Shown here: positions 1-5,651 of the stretch, piece by piece | Layout of the letters: the number at the start of each line of letters is the position of its first letter | Position numbering within the stretch: position 1 is the stretch's first letter | From: Methanimicrococcus sp. | GTDB taxonomy: Archaea > Halobacteriota > Methanosarcinia > Methanosarcinales > Methanosarcinaceae | Assembly (NCBI GenBank): GCA_009783635.1 | Contig: WRDC01000063.1 | Location: 1 to 8,372 of the forward strand | Direction: 5' to 3' | Length of the DNA: 8,372 nucleotides | Translations under genes and position numbers: made by a program | The notes under the pieces: model-generated | Seen by the model: only the letters and a program-made list of their open reading frames with translations | Database searches by the model: none | Told to the model about the DNA's origin: nothing

Positions 1-111
1 GTCAGACAATCGGCCGATAAATTCCACGAATTAGAGAAGATGCCGCTTCTGACAATGTCAAATCCGAGAGGCGATTCGGACAGGTCGTCAGAAACAGAGG
101 AGGGGTTGTGA
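1..111 (+). CDS. C-terminal tail of an unidentified protein, cut by the window edge
   Basis: Reading frame 1 is open from the first base for 36 codons and stops at TGA (109-111). The visible tail is polar. It starts with a short possible helix (KFHELEKM, residues 7-14 of the visible part) and ends in an acidic, serine-rich stretch (SSETEEGL). Such a tail is typical of a disordered C-terminus and names no family. The main support for a real gene is the junction: its TGA shares one base with the ATG of the next gene (TGATG), and the GAGGAGGGG ribosome-binding site of that gene lies inside its last codons. This is the usual arrangement of translationally coupled genes. The ORF is short and could be open by chance, so confidence is moderate. 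No function can be given. Confidence 0.5.
   Translation, partial: VRQSADKFHELEKMPLLTMSNPRGDSDRSSETEEGL
97..105 (+). promoter_or_regulatory. Strong Shine-Dalgarno site of the coiled-coil gene
   Basis: GAGGAGGGG ends five bases before the ATG at 111 and lies inside the last codons of the upstream reading frame. It decides the start codon and supports translational coupling across the TGATG overlap. Confidence 0.7.
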
Positions 112-953
112 TGGATTTCATGGACCTTGTGGCCCGGTACAACGAAGAGTACGGCATGGTTGACGATGACTGGGAAAAAATACGGACGACAACGATACTG
201 ACATTCGTTGAGGAAAACGGAAAAATCTCATCCAGATACAACGGGGTTCCTGTGTACAGGGACAGAGATTTCGAAAAAACGATATTCGCCGGTGAAACGT
301 GGATATGCTCCCTGGACAAGTCCAAATTAACATTCTATTTCGCAAAAGGGATTCAAAGGATAGATTCCGCGTTCATGTTTGAACTCAAAAGCGAACAGAG
401 GGATGAGATCGTGTCCTGTATTTGGGAAAAGCAACGGCGCATCATCGAACCGATTCTTGAAGAGAAGTACAGAGAGGTCGCGGCCAAAAATCTGGAACAA
501 GCCACTGAAGAGACGCGGTCGAAATATGAGGCGGAGATCAAAACGCTCAAGGACAGCATCCATAATCTTGAGCAGAAGGAAACGGAAAATAAGCAAATCA
601 TAGAGTCGCTTCATGAAAAACTGAACGCGAAAAACAGCGATGCGGAATCTCAAAGTTCAAAACCGGCCGGCGTCCCGGAACTCATGCCTTTCGGAAGCGC
701 ATCGAACATTTCAGTCAAAAGAAGCGGCCCGGATACGATAATCAGCGACGCGTTCAACAAATCCAGATATTTCGTCCATCTCAGCGCCGACCACAGAACC
801 ATCGTCATCAGGCCGCATGAACAAGGAAATGTCGTTTGTATGAACAATACGATTGTCTTGGAAAGACTCGGGCTGATTTCTTCCTTCAACGGTCCTTATG
901 ATATGGTCTCCGAATATAGCCCGTTGTACGGGGGAATTCAGATATATCTTTAA
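111..953 (+). CDS. Hypothetical protein with central coiled coil and separate N- and C-terminal domains
   Basis: This 280-residue protein was not recognised as any family. The ATG at 111 was chosen because GAGGAGGGG (97-105) ends five bases before it; a GTG at 108 is too close and an ATG at 120 is rather far. Three parts can be seen. Residues 1 to about 105 are mixed and probably globular, with a strand-like, aromatic-rich stretch (GETWICSL, LTFYFAKG at 61-80). Residues 112-173 are highly charged (many E, K, R, Q) and look like a long coiled coil. After a Ser/Pro/Gly linker (174-200) comes a compact C-terminal domain (201-280) with alternating hydrophobic strands (YFVHLSADHRTIVIRP) and the end GGIQIYL. 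There is no signal peptide, membrane segment or visible catalytic motif. The stop/start overlap with the preceding gene suggests that the two products act together. A T6 run follows the stop. A structural, regulatory or mobile-element role is possible, but none is shown. Confidence 0.78.
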   Translation: MDFMDLVARYNEEYGMVDDDWEKIRTTTILTFVEENGKISSRYNGVPVYRDRDFEKTIFAGETWICSLDKSKLTFYFAKGIQRIDSAFMFELKSEQRDEIVSCIWEKQRRIIEPILEEKYREVAAKNLEQATEETRSKYEAEIKTLKDSIHNLEQKETENKQIIESLHEKLNAKNSDAESQSSKPAGVPELMPFGSASNISVKRSGPDTIISDAFNKSRYFVHLSADHRTIVIRPHEQGNVVCMNNTIVLERLGLISSFNGPYDMVSEYSPLYGGIQIYL

Positions 954-965
954 ATGTTCAAATCA

Positions 966-971
966 TTTTTT
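966..971 (+). terminator. Possible T-run terminator after the coiled-coil gene
   Basis: A run of six T lies 12 bases after the stop of the coiled-coil gene, in AT-rich sequence and with no hairpin before it. Archaeal RNA polymerase commonly ends transcripts at such oligo-T runs without a stem-loop. Position and strand fit, but a T6 run is weak evidence alone. Confidence 0.35.
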
Positions 972-990
972 CGGTAACAGGATAGAAAAA

Positions 991-1134
991 TTAAAAAAAG
1001 GCGGGACGCCTCAGGCAACCCCCTCAAACGCAATCCATTTCCGTTTAAAATTCACCGGGGTGCCGCAGGCACCCCTCAAACGCAACCCCCCCTGTTAAAA
1101 ATCACCGGGGTGCCGCAGGCACCCCTAAAACGCA
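991..1134 (+). repeat. Three-copy repeat, each copy with an AT-rich head, GC hairpin and TCAAACGCA tail
   Basis: Three units follow one another between the coiled-coil gene and dinB. Each has an AT-rich head (TTAAAA at 991, 1045 and 1095), then a palindrome, then a TCAAACGCA-like tail (1024-1032, 1076-1084, 1126-1134). Units two and three carry an identical perfect palindrome, GGGGTGCC-GCA-GGCACCCC (1057-1075 and 1107-1125), exactly 50 bases apart. Unit one (1003-1021) has the same architecture but two mismatched positions in the stem (GGGACGCC-TCA-GGCAACCC), so it has decayed or diverged. No T-run follows any hairpin on the + strand. The block resembles bacterial REP elements in form; whether it occurs elsewhere in this genome cannot be seen here. 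Confidence 0.85.
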
Positions 1135-1155
1135 TCCGGCCTCCAAGTCCAAATG

Positions 1156-1194
1156 AAAATTGCGACCGAAGCCGAAGGCGTAGGGAGCAATTTT
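1156..1194 (+). promoter_or_regulatory. Inverted repeat enclosing the dinB ribosome-binding site and touching its start codon
   Basis: AAAATTGC (1156-1163) and GCAATTTT (1187-1194) are perfect 8-base complements. Inside them GCC-GAA-GGC (1171-1179) forms a small second hairpin, with a few further possible pairs between the two stems. The ribosome-binding site GGGAG (1183-1187) sits on the 3' side, and the first two bases of the TTG start (1193-1195) pair in the outer stem. If the RNA folds this way, translation of dinB would be reduced until the stem opens. The complementarity is seen directly; the regulatory role is inferred. Confidence 0.5.
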
Positions 1195-2284
1195 GAACAC
1201 AATCATCATGCACATTGATATGGACAGCTTTTTCGCGTCCGCAGAGGTCCGCGACAAACCGGAATTAAAAGATAAACCGGTCGTTGTCTGCTCAAAAACA
1301 TATCGTGTCGGCGATGTTCCGCGCGGTGTGATCAGCGCCGCTTCTTATCCGGCGCGCAAATACGGCCTGCATTCGGCAATGCCGATATCGGAAGCGCAAA
1401 AACTTTGTCCGGACGCGATTTATCTGCCAATGAATCACGCCCTGTACAAGCAGATTTCGGAAAACCTCGTCAAAATCATACAGAATCATACCAAAACAGT
1501 CCAGCAGGTCAGCATTGACGAGGCTTACGCTCTTTTGAAAGAGAATGTCAATACTTATGATGAAGCGAAAGAAGTCGCCGGAAAAATAAAAGCCGACATT
1601 CTCGCGGCGGAAAGGATTACTTGTTCTGTCGGCATCGCGCCGAACAAATCCGTCGCAAAAATCGCTTCCGGATTTCAAAAACCGAACGGAATGACGGTCG
1701 TCTCTCCCGCGGAAGTCACAGATTTCTTGTCTCCGCTGCCGGTTTCAAAGATTCCGGGAGTCGGCAAGAAAACGCAGGAAACTTTGGATTTGTTGAACAT
1801 TCAGACAATCGGAGAACTGGCCAAAGCCGACAAACGGCTGATTTATGAAAAGCTTGGGAATCACGGCATGGTGTTTTTGGATATCGCGAACGGAATAGAT
1901 ACTTCTGCCGTCATTGAAACCGCGGATGTCAAATCCATCGGCCGGTTTCAGTCACTGAGCCCTTATACAAATGACCCGGCGGCCATTAACATGAGTTCCG
2001 AATCTGTTTGTGAAGAAATTCACGCGATTTTGACCGCGAAAAAAATGTTTTTCAAAACAATTTCCGTCAGCCTCCGGTATGCCGATTTCACGACGGCGGC
2101 GAAATCCAAAAGCCACACGGTTCATACGTCGGATATTTTTTTCTTAAAACGGCACGCTTCCGAGATGCTGGAAGAATTAATGGCCGCAAGCGAAAAGAAC
2201 AAAAAAATCCGGCAGATAAGCGTCAGCGTTTCAAATTTAAAAAAGACGGATGCCGCGCAAATGCAGCTGACGGACTTTTTCTGA
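1193..2284 (+). CDS. dinB: Y-family translesion DNA polymerase IV (DinB)
   Basis: This 363-residue DNA polymerase copies across damaged template bases and matches the normal family length. The N-terminal palm has HIDMDSFFASAEV with metal ligand D9 and steric-gate F14. The SIDEAY motif supplies D109 and E110, completing the catalytic carboxylates. SVGIAPNKSVAKIASGFQKPNG (residues 145-166) is the family signature, and a helix-hairpin-helix (KIPGVGKKTQETLDLL, about 186-201) follows. The little-finger domain spans about 245-350. The last eight residues, QMQLTDFF (356-363), match the PIP box QxxLxxFF and should bind the archaeal sliding clamp PCNA. TTG at 1193 was chosen because GGGAG (1183-1187) lies five bases before it; ATG at 1208 would remove five residues without harming the fold but lacks a well-spaced site. 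The gene converges on uvrB, another DNA-damage gene. Confidence 0.96.
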   Translation: MNTIIMHIDMDSFFASAEVRDKPELKDKPVVVCSKTYRVGDVPRGVISAASYPARKYGLHSAMPISEAQKLCPDAIYLPMNHALYKQISENLVKIIQNHTKTVQQVSIDEAYALLKENVNTYDEAKEVAGKIKADILAAERITCSVGIAPNKSVAKIASGFQKPNGMTVVSPAEVTDFLSPLPVSKIPGVGKKTQETLDLLNIQTIGELAKADKRLIYEKLGNHGMVFLDIANGIDTSAVIETADVKSIGRFQSLSPYTNDPAAINMSSESVCEEIHAILTAKKMFFKTISVSLRYADFTTAAKSKSHTVHTSDIFFLKRHASEMLEELMAASEKNKKIRQISVSVSNLKKTDAAQMQLTDFF

Positions 2285-2299
2285 CCGGAATTTTTAAAC

Positions 2300-2363
2300 G
2301 CGCAAAAGCGGACGCTGAAACGCAAAAGAGATGAAAAGAGACGCAAAAGAAACGCTATTAAAA
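2300..2363 (-). terminator. Possible T-rich terminator of uvrB
   Basis: Read on the minus strand just after the uvrB stop, the repeats become a series of T-rich tracts: GTTTTTAATAGC, TTTCTTTTGCG, CTCTTTTCATCTCTTTTGCG. Clustered oligo-T tracts are the usual archaeal termination signal. The call rests only on composition and position. Confidence 0.35.
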
Positions 2364-2400
2364 ACGCTATTCATAAAGCTATTCATAACGCCATTATTTA
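2301..2400 (+). repeat. Short repeats filling the dinB-uvrB gap
   Basis: Two repeat families lie side by side between the convergent stops. CGCAAAAG occurs at 2301-2308, 2321-2328 and 2342-2349. It is followed by ACGCTATT-type units starting at 2352 (12 bases), 2364 (13 bases, ACGCTATTCATAA), 2377 (AGCTATTCATA, 11 bases) and 2388 (ACGCCATTATTTA). The last unit runs over the uvrB stop codon (2394-2396) and its final residues. The units are imperfect, so this is a decayed array rather than a fresh expansion. Confidence 0.7.
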
Positions 2401-4472
2401 TTCGATTTATATCTCCCGCGTTTTTCTCTTTTTGAGTTTGATGAATCAGAGCCGCTTCCGCCTCCATCTTTATCTTCAGGCGGGCGGTCTGTTTCGCCCC
2501 TCATTTTTTTCTCCAAACCACGAATCATGTCCCGGATTTGAATGGCCCGCTCAAAATCAAGCATTTCGGCGACCAAATTCATTTCGGCTTCATACTGAAT
2601 AATTAAATTCGGGATTTCCGCTTTCGGGATGTGTTTCACATCCGTCAGTTCAGTTACCTTTTCACGAATCGGTTTGATGACCGTTTGCGGCACAATGCCG
2701 TGTTTTTCATTAAACGCAATTTGCAGTTTGCGGCGCCTCTCTGTTTCGTCTATTGCGGATTTGATGGAGCCGGTCATATTGTCGGCATAAAGGACGACTC
2801 TGGAATTTGAATTGCGGGCCGCTCTTCCGATAATCTGAATCAAACTGCGGGCGTCTCTCAAAAATCCTTCCTTATCGGCGTCCAAAATACCGATGAATCC
2901 GACTTCGGGAATATCCAATCCTTCGCGAAGAAGATTGATGCCGACAAGAACGTCGAAAGTGCCGAGGCGCAAGTTTCGAATCAGCTCTGTCCGTTCAATC
3001 GTGTGGATATCCGAATGCAGATAACGGGATTTGATGCCGGACTCGGACAAGTATTCCGTCAACTCTTCTGCCAGCCTCTTGGTCAATGTCGTCACAAGCG
3101 CCCGGTTTCCCTTTTCAATCACTTTGCGGACCTCGGCAATAATGTCATCGACCTGCCCTTTGATAGAGCGGACTTCAACGATCGGGTCAACGAGGCCGGT
3201 CGGGCGGATGACCTGTTCGACAACCTGCGCCGAATGGCTGATTTCATAATCACTGGGCGTTGCAGATACGAATATGACTTGTTTCATAAAAGTTTCTTCG
3301 AACTCTTCAAACCGCAGCGGGCGGTTATCAAACGCGCTCGGCAGCCGGAATCCGTAATCGATCAAAGCCTTTTTGCGGGCGCGGTCGCCGTTGTACATAC
3401 CGTGCACCTGCGGCAGCGTTTGGTGACTTTCATCAATCACCATCAGAAAATCATCGGGGAAATAATCGATTAAACAGTACGGCCGCTCGCCCGGCTGCCG
3501 GCCGTCAAAGTGCATGGAATAGTTTTCAATACCTTTACAGCTGCCGGTCTCTTTGATCATTTCCATGTCGTAAAGCGTCTTTTGTTTCAGGCGGTGCGCT
3601 TCCAGCATATCCAATTCGGGAAGGCGCGTCTCCAGTTCCTGCAAAATAGCGCTTATCGCGCGGTCGACTTCATAATCCGGAACGACATAGTGGCGGGCCG
3701 GGTAAATGAAAAAAGAATCCATGTCAAAGTTTTTCGTATTGTTCAAGCCGTCGATTTCCGAAATTCTTTCAATTTCATTTCCGAAAAACTCTATCCGGAT
3801 GATGTTTTTGTAATAACCGGGCATGACGTCGACCGTTTCTCCTTTGACGCGGAACCGCCCGGGCGCAGGTTCTAAATCGTTTCGTTCAAACTGGCTGTCA
3901 ACGAGTTTTTCAAGAAGGGTGTTGCGCTTCAATTTTTGACCGACGTACACTTCAATGCCCATTTGTTCAAAGCGTTCCGGATTGCCGAGACCGTAAATGC
4001 AGGAAACGGAAGCAATGACGATGACATCCCGCCGCGAAACCAGAGAGGCGGTCGCTTCAAGGCGCATCTGTTCAATCTGCGGATTGATATCCGCGTCTTT
4101 TTCAATGTACTGGTCTTTCGCGGGCAGATAAGACTCCGGCTGGTAATAATCATAATAAGAGACAAAATATTCAACGCGGTTTTCGGGGAAGAATTCTTTG
4201 AATTCGTTATAGAGCTGAGCGGCCAAAGTTTTGTTATGAGCAATTACCAGAGTCGGCCGCTGGACTTTTTCAATAACGTTCGCGATCGTATATGTTTTTC
4301 CCGACCCCGTCACGCCGAGAAGCGTTTGAAAACGGTTGCCGCGGTCAACGCCTTCGGCTAACTGAGCAATAGCCTCCGGCTGAGAGCCTTTCGGAGACAT
4401 ATCCGAAACGATTTTAAACGGCGGAGAATCGCGCTTGCGCGTTTTGATTTCAAGGTCTCTTTTATCGTCCAT
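2394..4472 (-). CDS. uvrB: Excinuclease ABC subunit B (UvrB)
   Basis: UvrB is the helicase-like damage-verifying subunit of UvrABC nucleotide excision repair. It receives damaged DNA from UvrA and positions UvrC for incision. All 692 residues are present, within the usual family length. Walker A is GVTGSGKT (53-60). The damage-probing beta-hairpin, rich in tyrosines, spans about 106-130 (YYDYYQPESYLPAKDQYIEK). Further helicase motifs are DESH (347-350), FVSATPSDYE (401-410), GINLLREGLDIPEV (511-524) and QIIGRAARN (546-554). The UVR domain that contacts UvrC lies near 620-655. The core begins at FKIVSD (residue 19), so there is a charged N-terminal extension of about 18 residues; the next Met (25) lies inside the core and is not a likely start. 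The tail after 660 is a disordered Gly/Ser/Lys segment. No clear Shine-Dalgarno precedes the ATG. uvrA and uvrC are not in the window. Confidence 0.98.
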   Translation of the reverse strand: MDDKRDLEIKTRKRDSPPFKIVSDMSPKGSQPEAIAQLAEGVDRGNRFQTLLGVTGSGKTYTIANVIEKVQRPTLVIAHNKTLAAQLYNEFKEFFPENRVEYFVSYYDYYQPESYLPAKDQYIEKDADINPQIEQMRLEATASLVSRRDVIVIASVSCIYGLGNPERFEQMGIEVYVGQKLKRNTLLEKLVDSQFERNDLEPAPGRFRVKGETVDVMPGYYKNIIRIEFFGNEIERISEIDGLNNTKNFDMDSFFIYPARHYVVPDYEVDRAISAILQELETRLPELDMLEAHRLKQKTLYDMEMIKETGSCKGIENYSMHFDGRQPGERPYCLIDYFPDDFLMVIDESHQTLPQVHGMYNGDRARKKALIDYGFRLPSAFDNRPLRFEEFEETFMKQVIFVSATPSDYEISHSAQVVEQVIRPTGLVDPIVEVRSIKGQVDDIIAEVRKVIEKGNRALVTTLTKRLAEELTEYLSESGIKSRYLHSDIHTIERTELIRNLRLGTFDVLVGINLLREGLDIPEVGFIGILDADKEGFLRDARSLIQIIGRAARNSNSRVVLYADNMTGSIKSAIDETERRRKLQIAFNEKHGIVPQTVIKPIREKVTELTDVKHIPKAEIPNLIIQYEAEMNLVAEMLDFERAIQIRDMIRGLEKKMRGETDRPPEDKDGGGSGSDSSNSKREKRGRYKSNK

Positions 4473-4589
4473 CGCGTCACTTTCAGTTTTTATTTTTTGA
4501 ACCGGCGGAGTAAAAATTCATTTCAACCGAATTTTTAAGTTGTGTTTTCTTCCATATTAACTTAATACCTTCAAAGTGAAAGTATTCGA

Positions 4590-4651
4590 TTTTGTATGGC
4601 ATTTTTGTATGGCATTTTTGTACGGCATTTTGTGTGGCCTTTTTGTATGAC
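4590..4651 (+). repeat. 13-base tandem repeat TTTTGTATGGCAT, about five units
   Basis: Two identical units (4590-4602, 4603-4615) are followed by one with a single change (TTTTGTACGGCAT, 4616-4628), a 12-base variant (TTTGTGTGGCCT, 4629-4640) and a partial unit (TTTTGTATGAC, 4641-4651). The array lies in the divergent gap between uvrB and the Bax inhibitor gene, upstream of both. The rest of that 270-base gap (4473-4742) holds AT-rich promoter-like sequence and the GAATCCTGA repeats, with no further gene. Confidence 0.88.
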
Positions 4652-4666
4652 AAATAGACACAAAAT

Positions 4667-4676
4667 CTTTAAAAAG
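4667..4676 (+). promoter_or_regulatory. Possible TATA box of the Bax inhibitor gene
   Basis: CTTTAAAAAG is a plausible archaeal box A preceded by an A-rich stretch. Transcription would start near 4698-4702, leaving a leader of about 40 bases that includes the ribosome-binding site. AT-rich sequence is common in this gap, so alternatives exist, for example around 4691-4700. Confidence 0.3.
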
Positions 4677-4681
4677 TAAAT

Positions 4682-4726
4682 GAATCCTGAAAAAGATAAA
4701 TAGAATCCTGAGATATAGAATCCTGA
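4682..4726 (+). repeat. Three copies of GAATCCTGA before the Bax inhibitor gene
   Basis: Exact 9-base copies lie at 4682-4690, 4703-4711 and 4718-4726, spaced 21 and 15 bases apart, with A/T-rich fillers. They sit between the possible TATA box and the ribosome-binding site, so at least two would be in the transcribed leader. Confidence 0.75.
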
Positions 4727-4727
4727 A

Positions 4728-4734
4728 AAGGGAG
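4728..4734 (+). promoter_or_regulatory. Ribosome-binding site of the Bax inhibitor gene
   Basis: AAGGGAG ends eight bases before the ATG at 4743 and fixes that start. Confidence 0.6.
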
Positions 4735-4742
4735 TTATATTT

Positions 4743-5438
4743 ATGAATACTTATGCAAACGCTCCGGATGTTTCCGGAAATCAGTTTTTATCCAAAGTTT
4801 ACACGTGGATGTTTCTCGGCTTGCTGTTAACGGCCGTCGCTTCTTACGCGGTGATGTCAAGCGCGTCTCTTCAGGCAACGATGTTCGGCCTCATGTGGAT
4901 ATTGATTATTATCGAATTGGCTGTTGTTCTTCTTTTAATTTGGAGGATCAAATCCATGTCGCCGTCAACCGCGGCGGTCGCGTTTATCTTCTACTCCGTT
5001 CTCAGCGGGATTACGCTGACGCCGATTTTGACATATTACACACTGGCCTCCGTCTTCGTTGTCTTTTTGATCTCGGCCGGTATGTTTATCGGTATGAGTC
5101 TGGTCGGCTATTTCATTAAAAAAGATTTAAGCGGCTTTGGAAGATTCTTGATGATGGCTTTGATTGGCTTGATTATCGCGATGATTGGCAATATGGTGCT
5201 GTTTTATTTCTCGCCGACGACGGCAAGCGTCATGAGTTTTTTCATAAGTGTTGCTGCTGTGCTTCTGTTTGCCGGATTGACCGCCTATGACACGCAGAAA
5301 ATCAAAAAGCTCGGGCAGTCCATGGAACACGGCAACCCGTATTCCCAAAAATTGGCCATTATCTGCGCTCTGAACCTTTATTTGGACTTCATCAACCTTT
5401 TCATCCACATGCTGCGCCTTTTCGGCCGGAGACAATGA
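4743..5438 (+). CDS. Bax inhibitor-1 / YccA family multi-pass membrane protein
   Basis: This 231-residue integral membrane protein belongs to the BI-1 (TMBIM/YetJ/YccA) family, whose better-studied members are pH-sensitive calcium leak channels; in archaea the role is unproven. About seven hydrophobic segments are visible, near residues 21-39, 48-68, 75-95, 100-123, 134-156, 162-181 and 202-224. The C-terminal signature LNLYLDFINLFIHMLRLFGRR (210-230) is diagnostic. Two conserved aspartates, D183 (AYDTQKIKKLG) and D215 (LYLDFIN), correspond to the di-aspartate pH sensor described for Bacillus YetJ. A short polar N-terminus (1-18) precedes the first segment. Length is normal for the family and AAGGGAG supports the start. 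It is divergent from uvrB across a repeat-bearing gap and is followed by a long hairpin, so it is probably transcribed alone. Confidence 0.95.
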   Translation: MNTYANAPDVSGNQFLSKVYTWMFLGLLLTAVASYAVMSSASLQATMFGLMWILIIIELAVVLLLIWRIKSMSPSTAAVAFIFYSVLSGITLTPILTYYTLASVFVVFLISAGMFIGMSLVGYFIKKDLSGFGRFLMMALIGLIIAMIGNMVLFYFSPTTASVMSFFISVAAVLLFAGLTAYDTQKIKKLGQSMEHGNPYSQKLAIICALNLYLDFINLFIHMLRLFGRRQ

Positions 5439-5473
5439 ATCAAAAATGACTCGAAATGTTTGCAATCTTTTGA

Positions 5474-5522
5474 GACGGGGAACCGCCAACCGGCGCTTAT
5501 CGGGCGTCGGCGGCGCCCCGTC
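5474..5522 (+). terminator. Long GC-rich stem-loop downstream of the Bax inhibitor gene, possible transcript 3' end
   Basis: GACGGGG (5474-5480) pairs with CCCCGTC (5516-5522). Inside it CCGCC (5483-5487) pairs with GGCGG (5509-5513), and CCG (5490-5492) with CGG (5501-5503). This gives a 49-base, mostly GC stem. It begins 36 bases after the stop codon. No T-run follows, so it is not a standard intrinsic terminator; it could protect the mRNA 3' end or be part of a small RNA. Confidence 0.4.
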
Positions 5523-5539
5523 CGTTTGCACGCTTTCAC

Positions 5540-5601
5540 TCAGAAGGTATGCTCTGAAGGTCTCTGAAGGCAGGTTCTGAAGGCACATTCTGAAGGTATA
5601 A
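5540..5601 (+). repeat. 13-base periodic repeat with core TCTGAAGG, five units
   Basis: The units are TCAGAAGGTATGC (5540-5552), a 10-base unit TCTGAAGGTC (5553-5562), TCTGAAGGCAGGT (5563-5575), TCTGAAGGCACAT (5576-5588) and TCTGAAGGTATAA (5589-5601). The first eight bases are nearly fixed and the last five vary. The array ends just before the possible TATA box of the methyltransferase-like gene. Confidence 0.85.
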
Positions 5602-5607
5602 GTTAAG

Positions 5608-5615
5608 TAAAATAT
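5608..5615 (+). promoter_or_regulatory. Possible TATA box of the methyltransferase-like gene
   Basis: TAAAATAT lies directly after the 13-base repeat. Transcription 25-27 bases downstream would begin near 5637. That would leave the ATG at 5622 outside the mRNA and favours the ATG at 5652. Confidence 0.35.
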
Positions 5616-5651
5616 GCAGATATGTATTCATTAAGTCGGGCGGGAAGTTAT

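Noticed and set aside
327..653. 108-codon minus-strand frame inside the coiled-coil gene
   Set aside because: It is antisense to the helix-rich region; its hydrophobic look comes from reading Lys/Glu codons backwards.
898..1098. 66-codon + strand frame running from the end of the coiled-coil gene into the repeats
   Set aside because: It overlaps the real gene, has no ribosome-binding site and mostly translates the hairpin repeats.
1003..1125. Bacterial-type rho-independent terminators
   Set aside because: The palindromes are GC-rich, but none is followed by a T-run on the + strand, and the host is probably an archaeon.
991..1134. CRISPR array formed by the three hairpin repeats
   Set aside because: Only three units, one diverged, with inter-unit sequence that is itself partly repeated (TTAAAA head, CAAACGCA tail) rather than unique spacers, and no cas genes.
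3003..3473. 156-codon open frame on the + strand inside uvrB
   Set aside because: It lies wholly antisense to a complete, highly conserved uvrB and its protein shows no recognisable motif; it is a shadow frame. The same applies to the frames at 3510-3875 and 3936-4361.
5127..5588. 153-codon minus-strand frame across the end of the Bax inhibitor gene
   Set aside because: Most of it is antisense to conserved membrane segments and the rest covers the stem-loop and repeat; no ribosome-binding site or family likeness.
5622..5624. Start of the methyltransferase-like protein at the upstream ATG
   Set aside because: No ribosome-binding site, and the possible TATA box at 5608-5615 would place the transcription start after it; the ATG at 5652 starts just before the first membrane segment.
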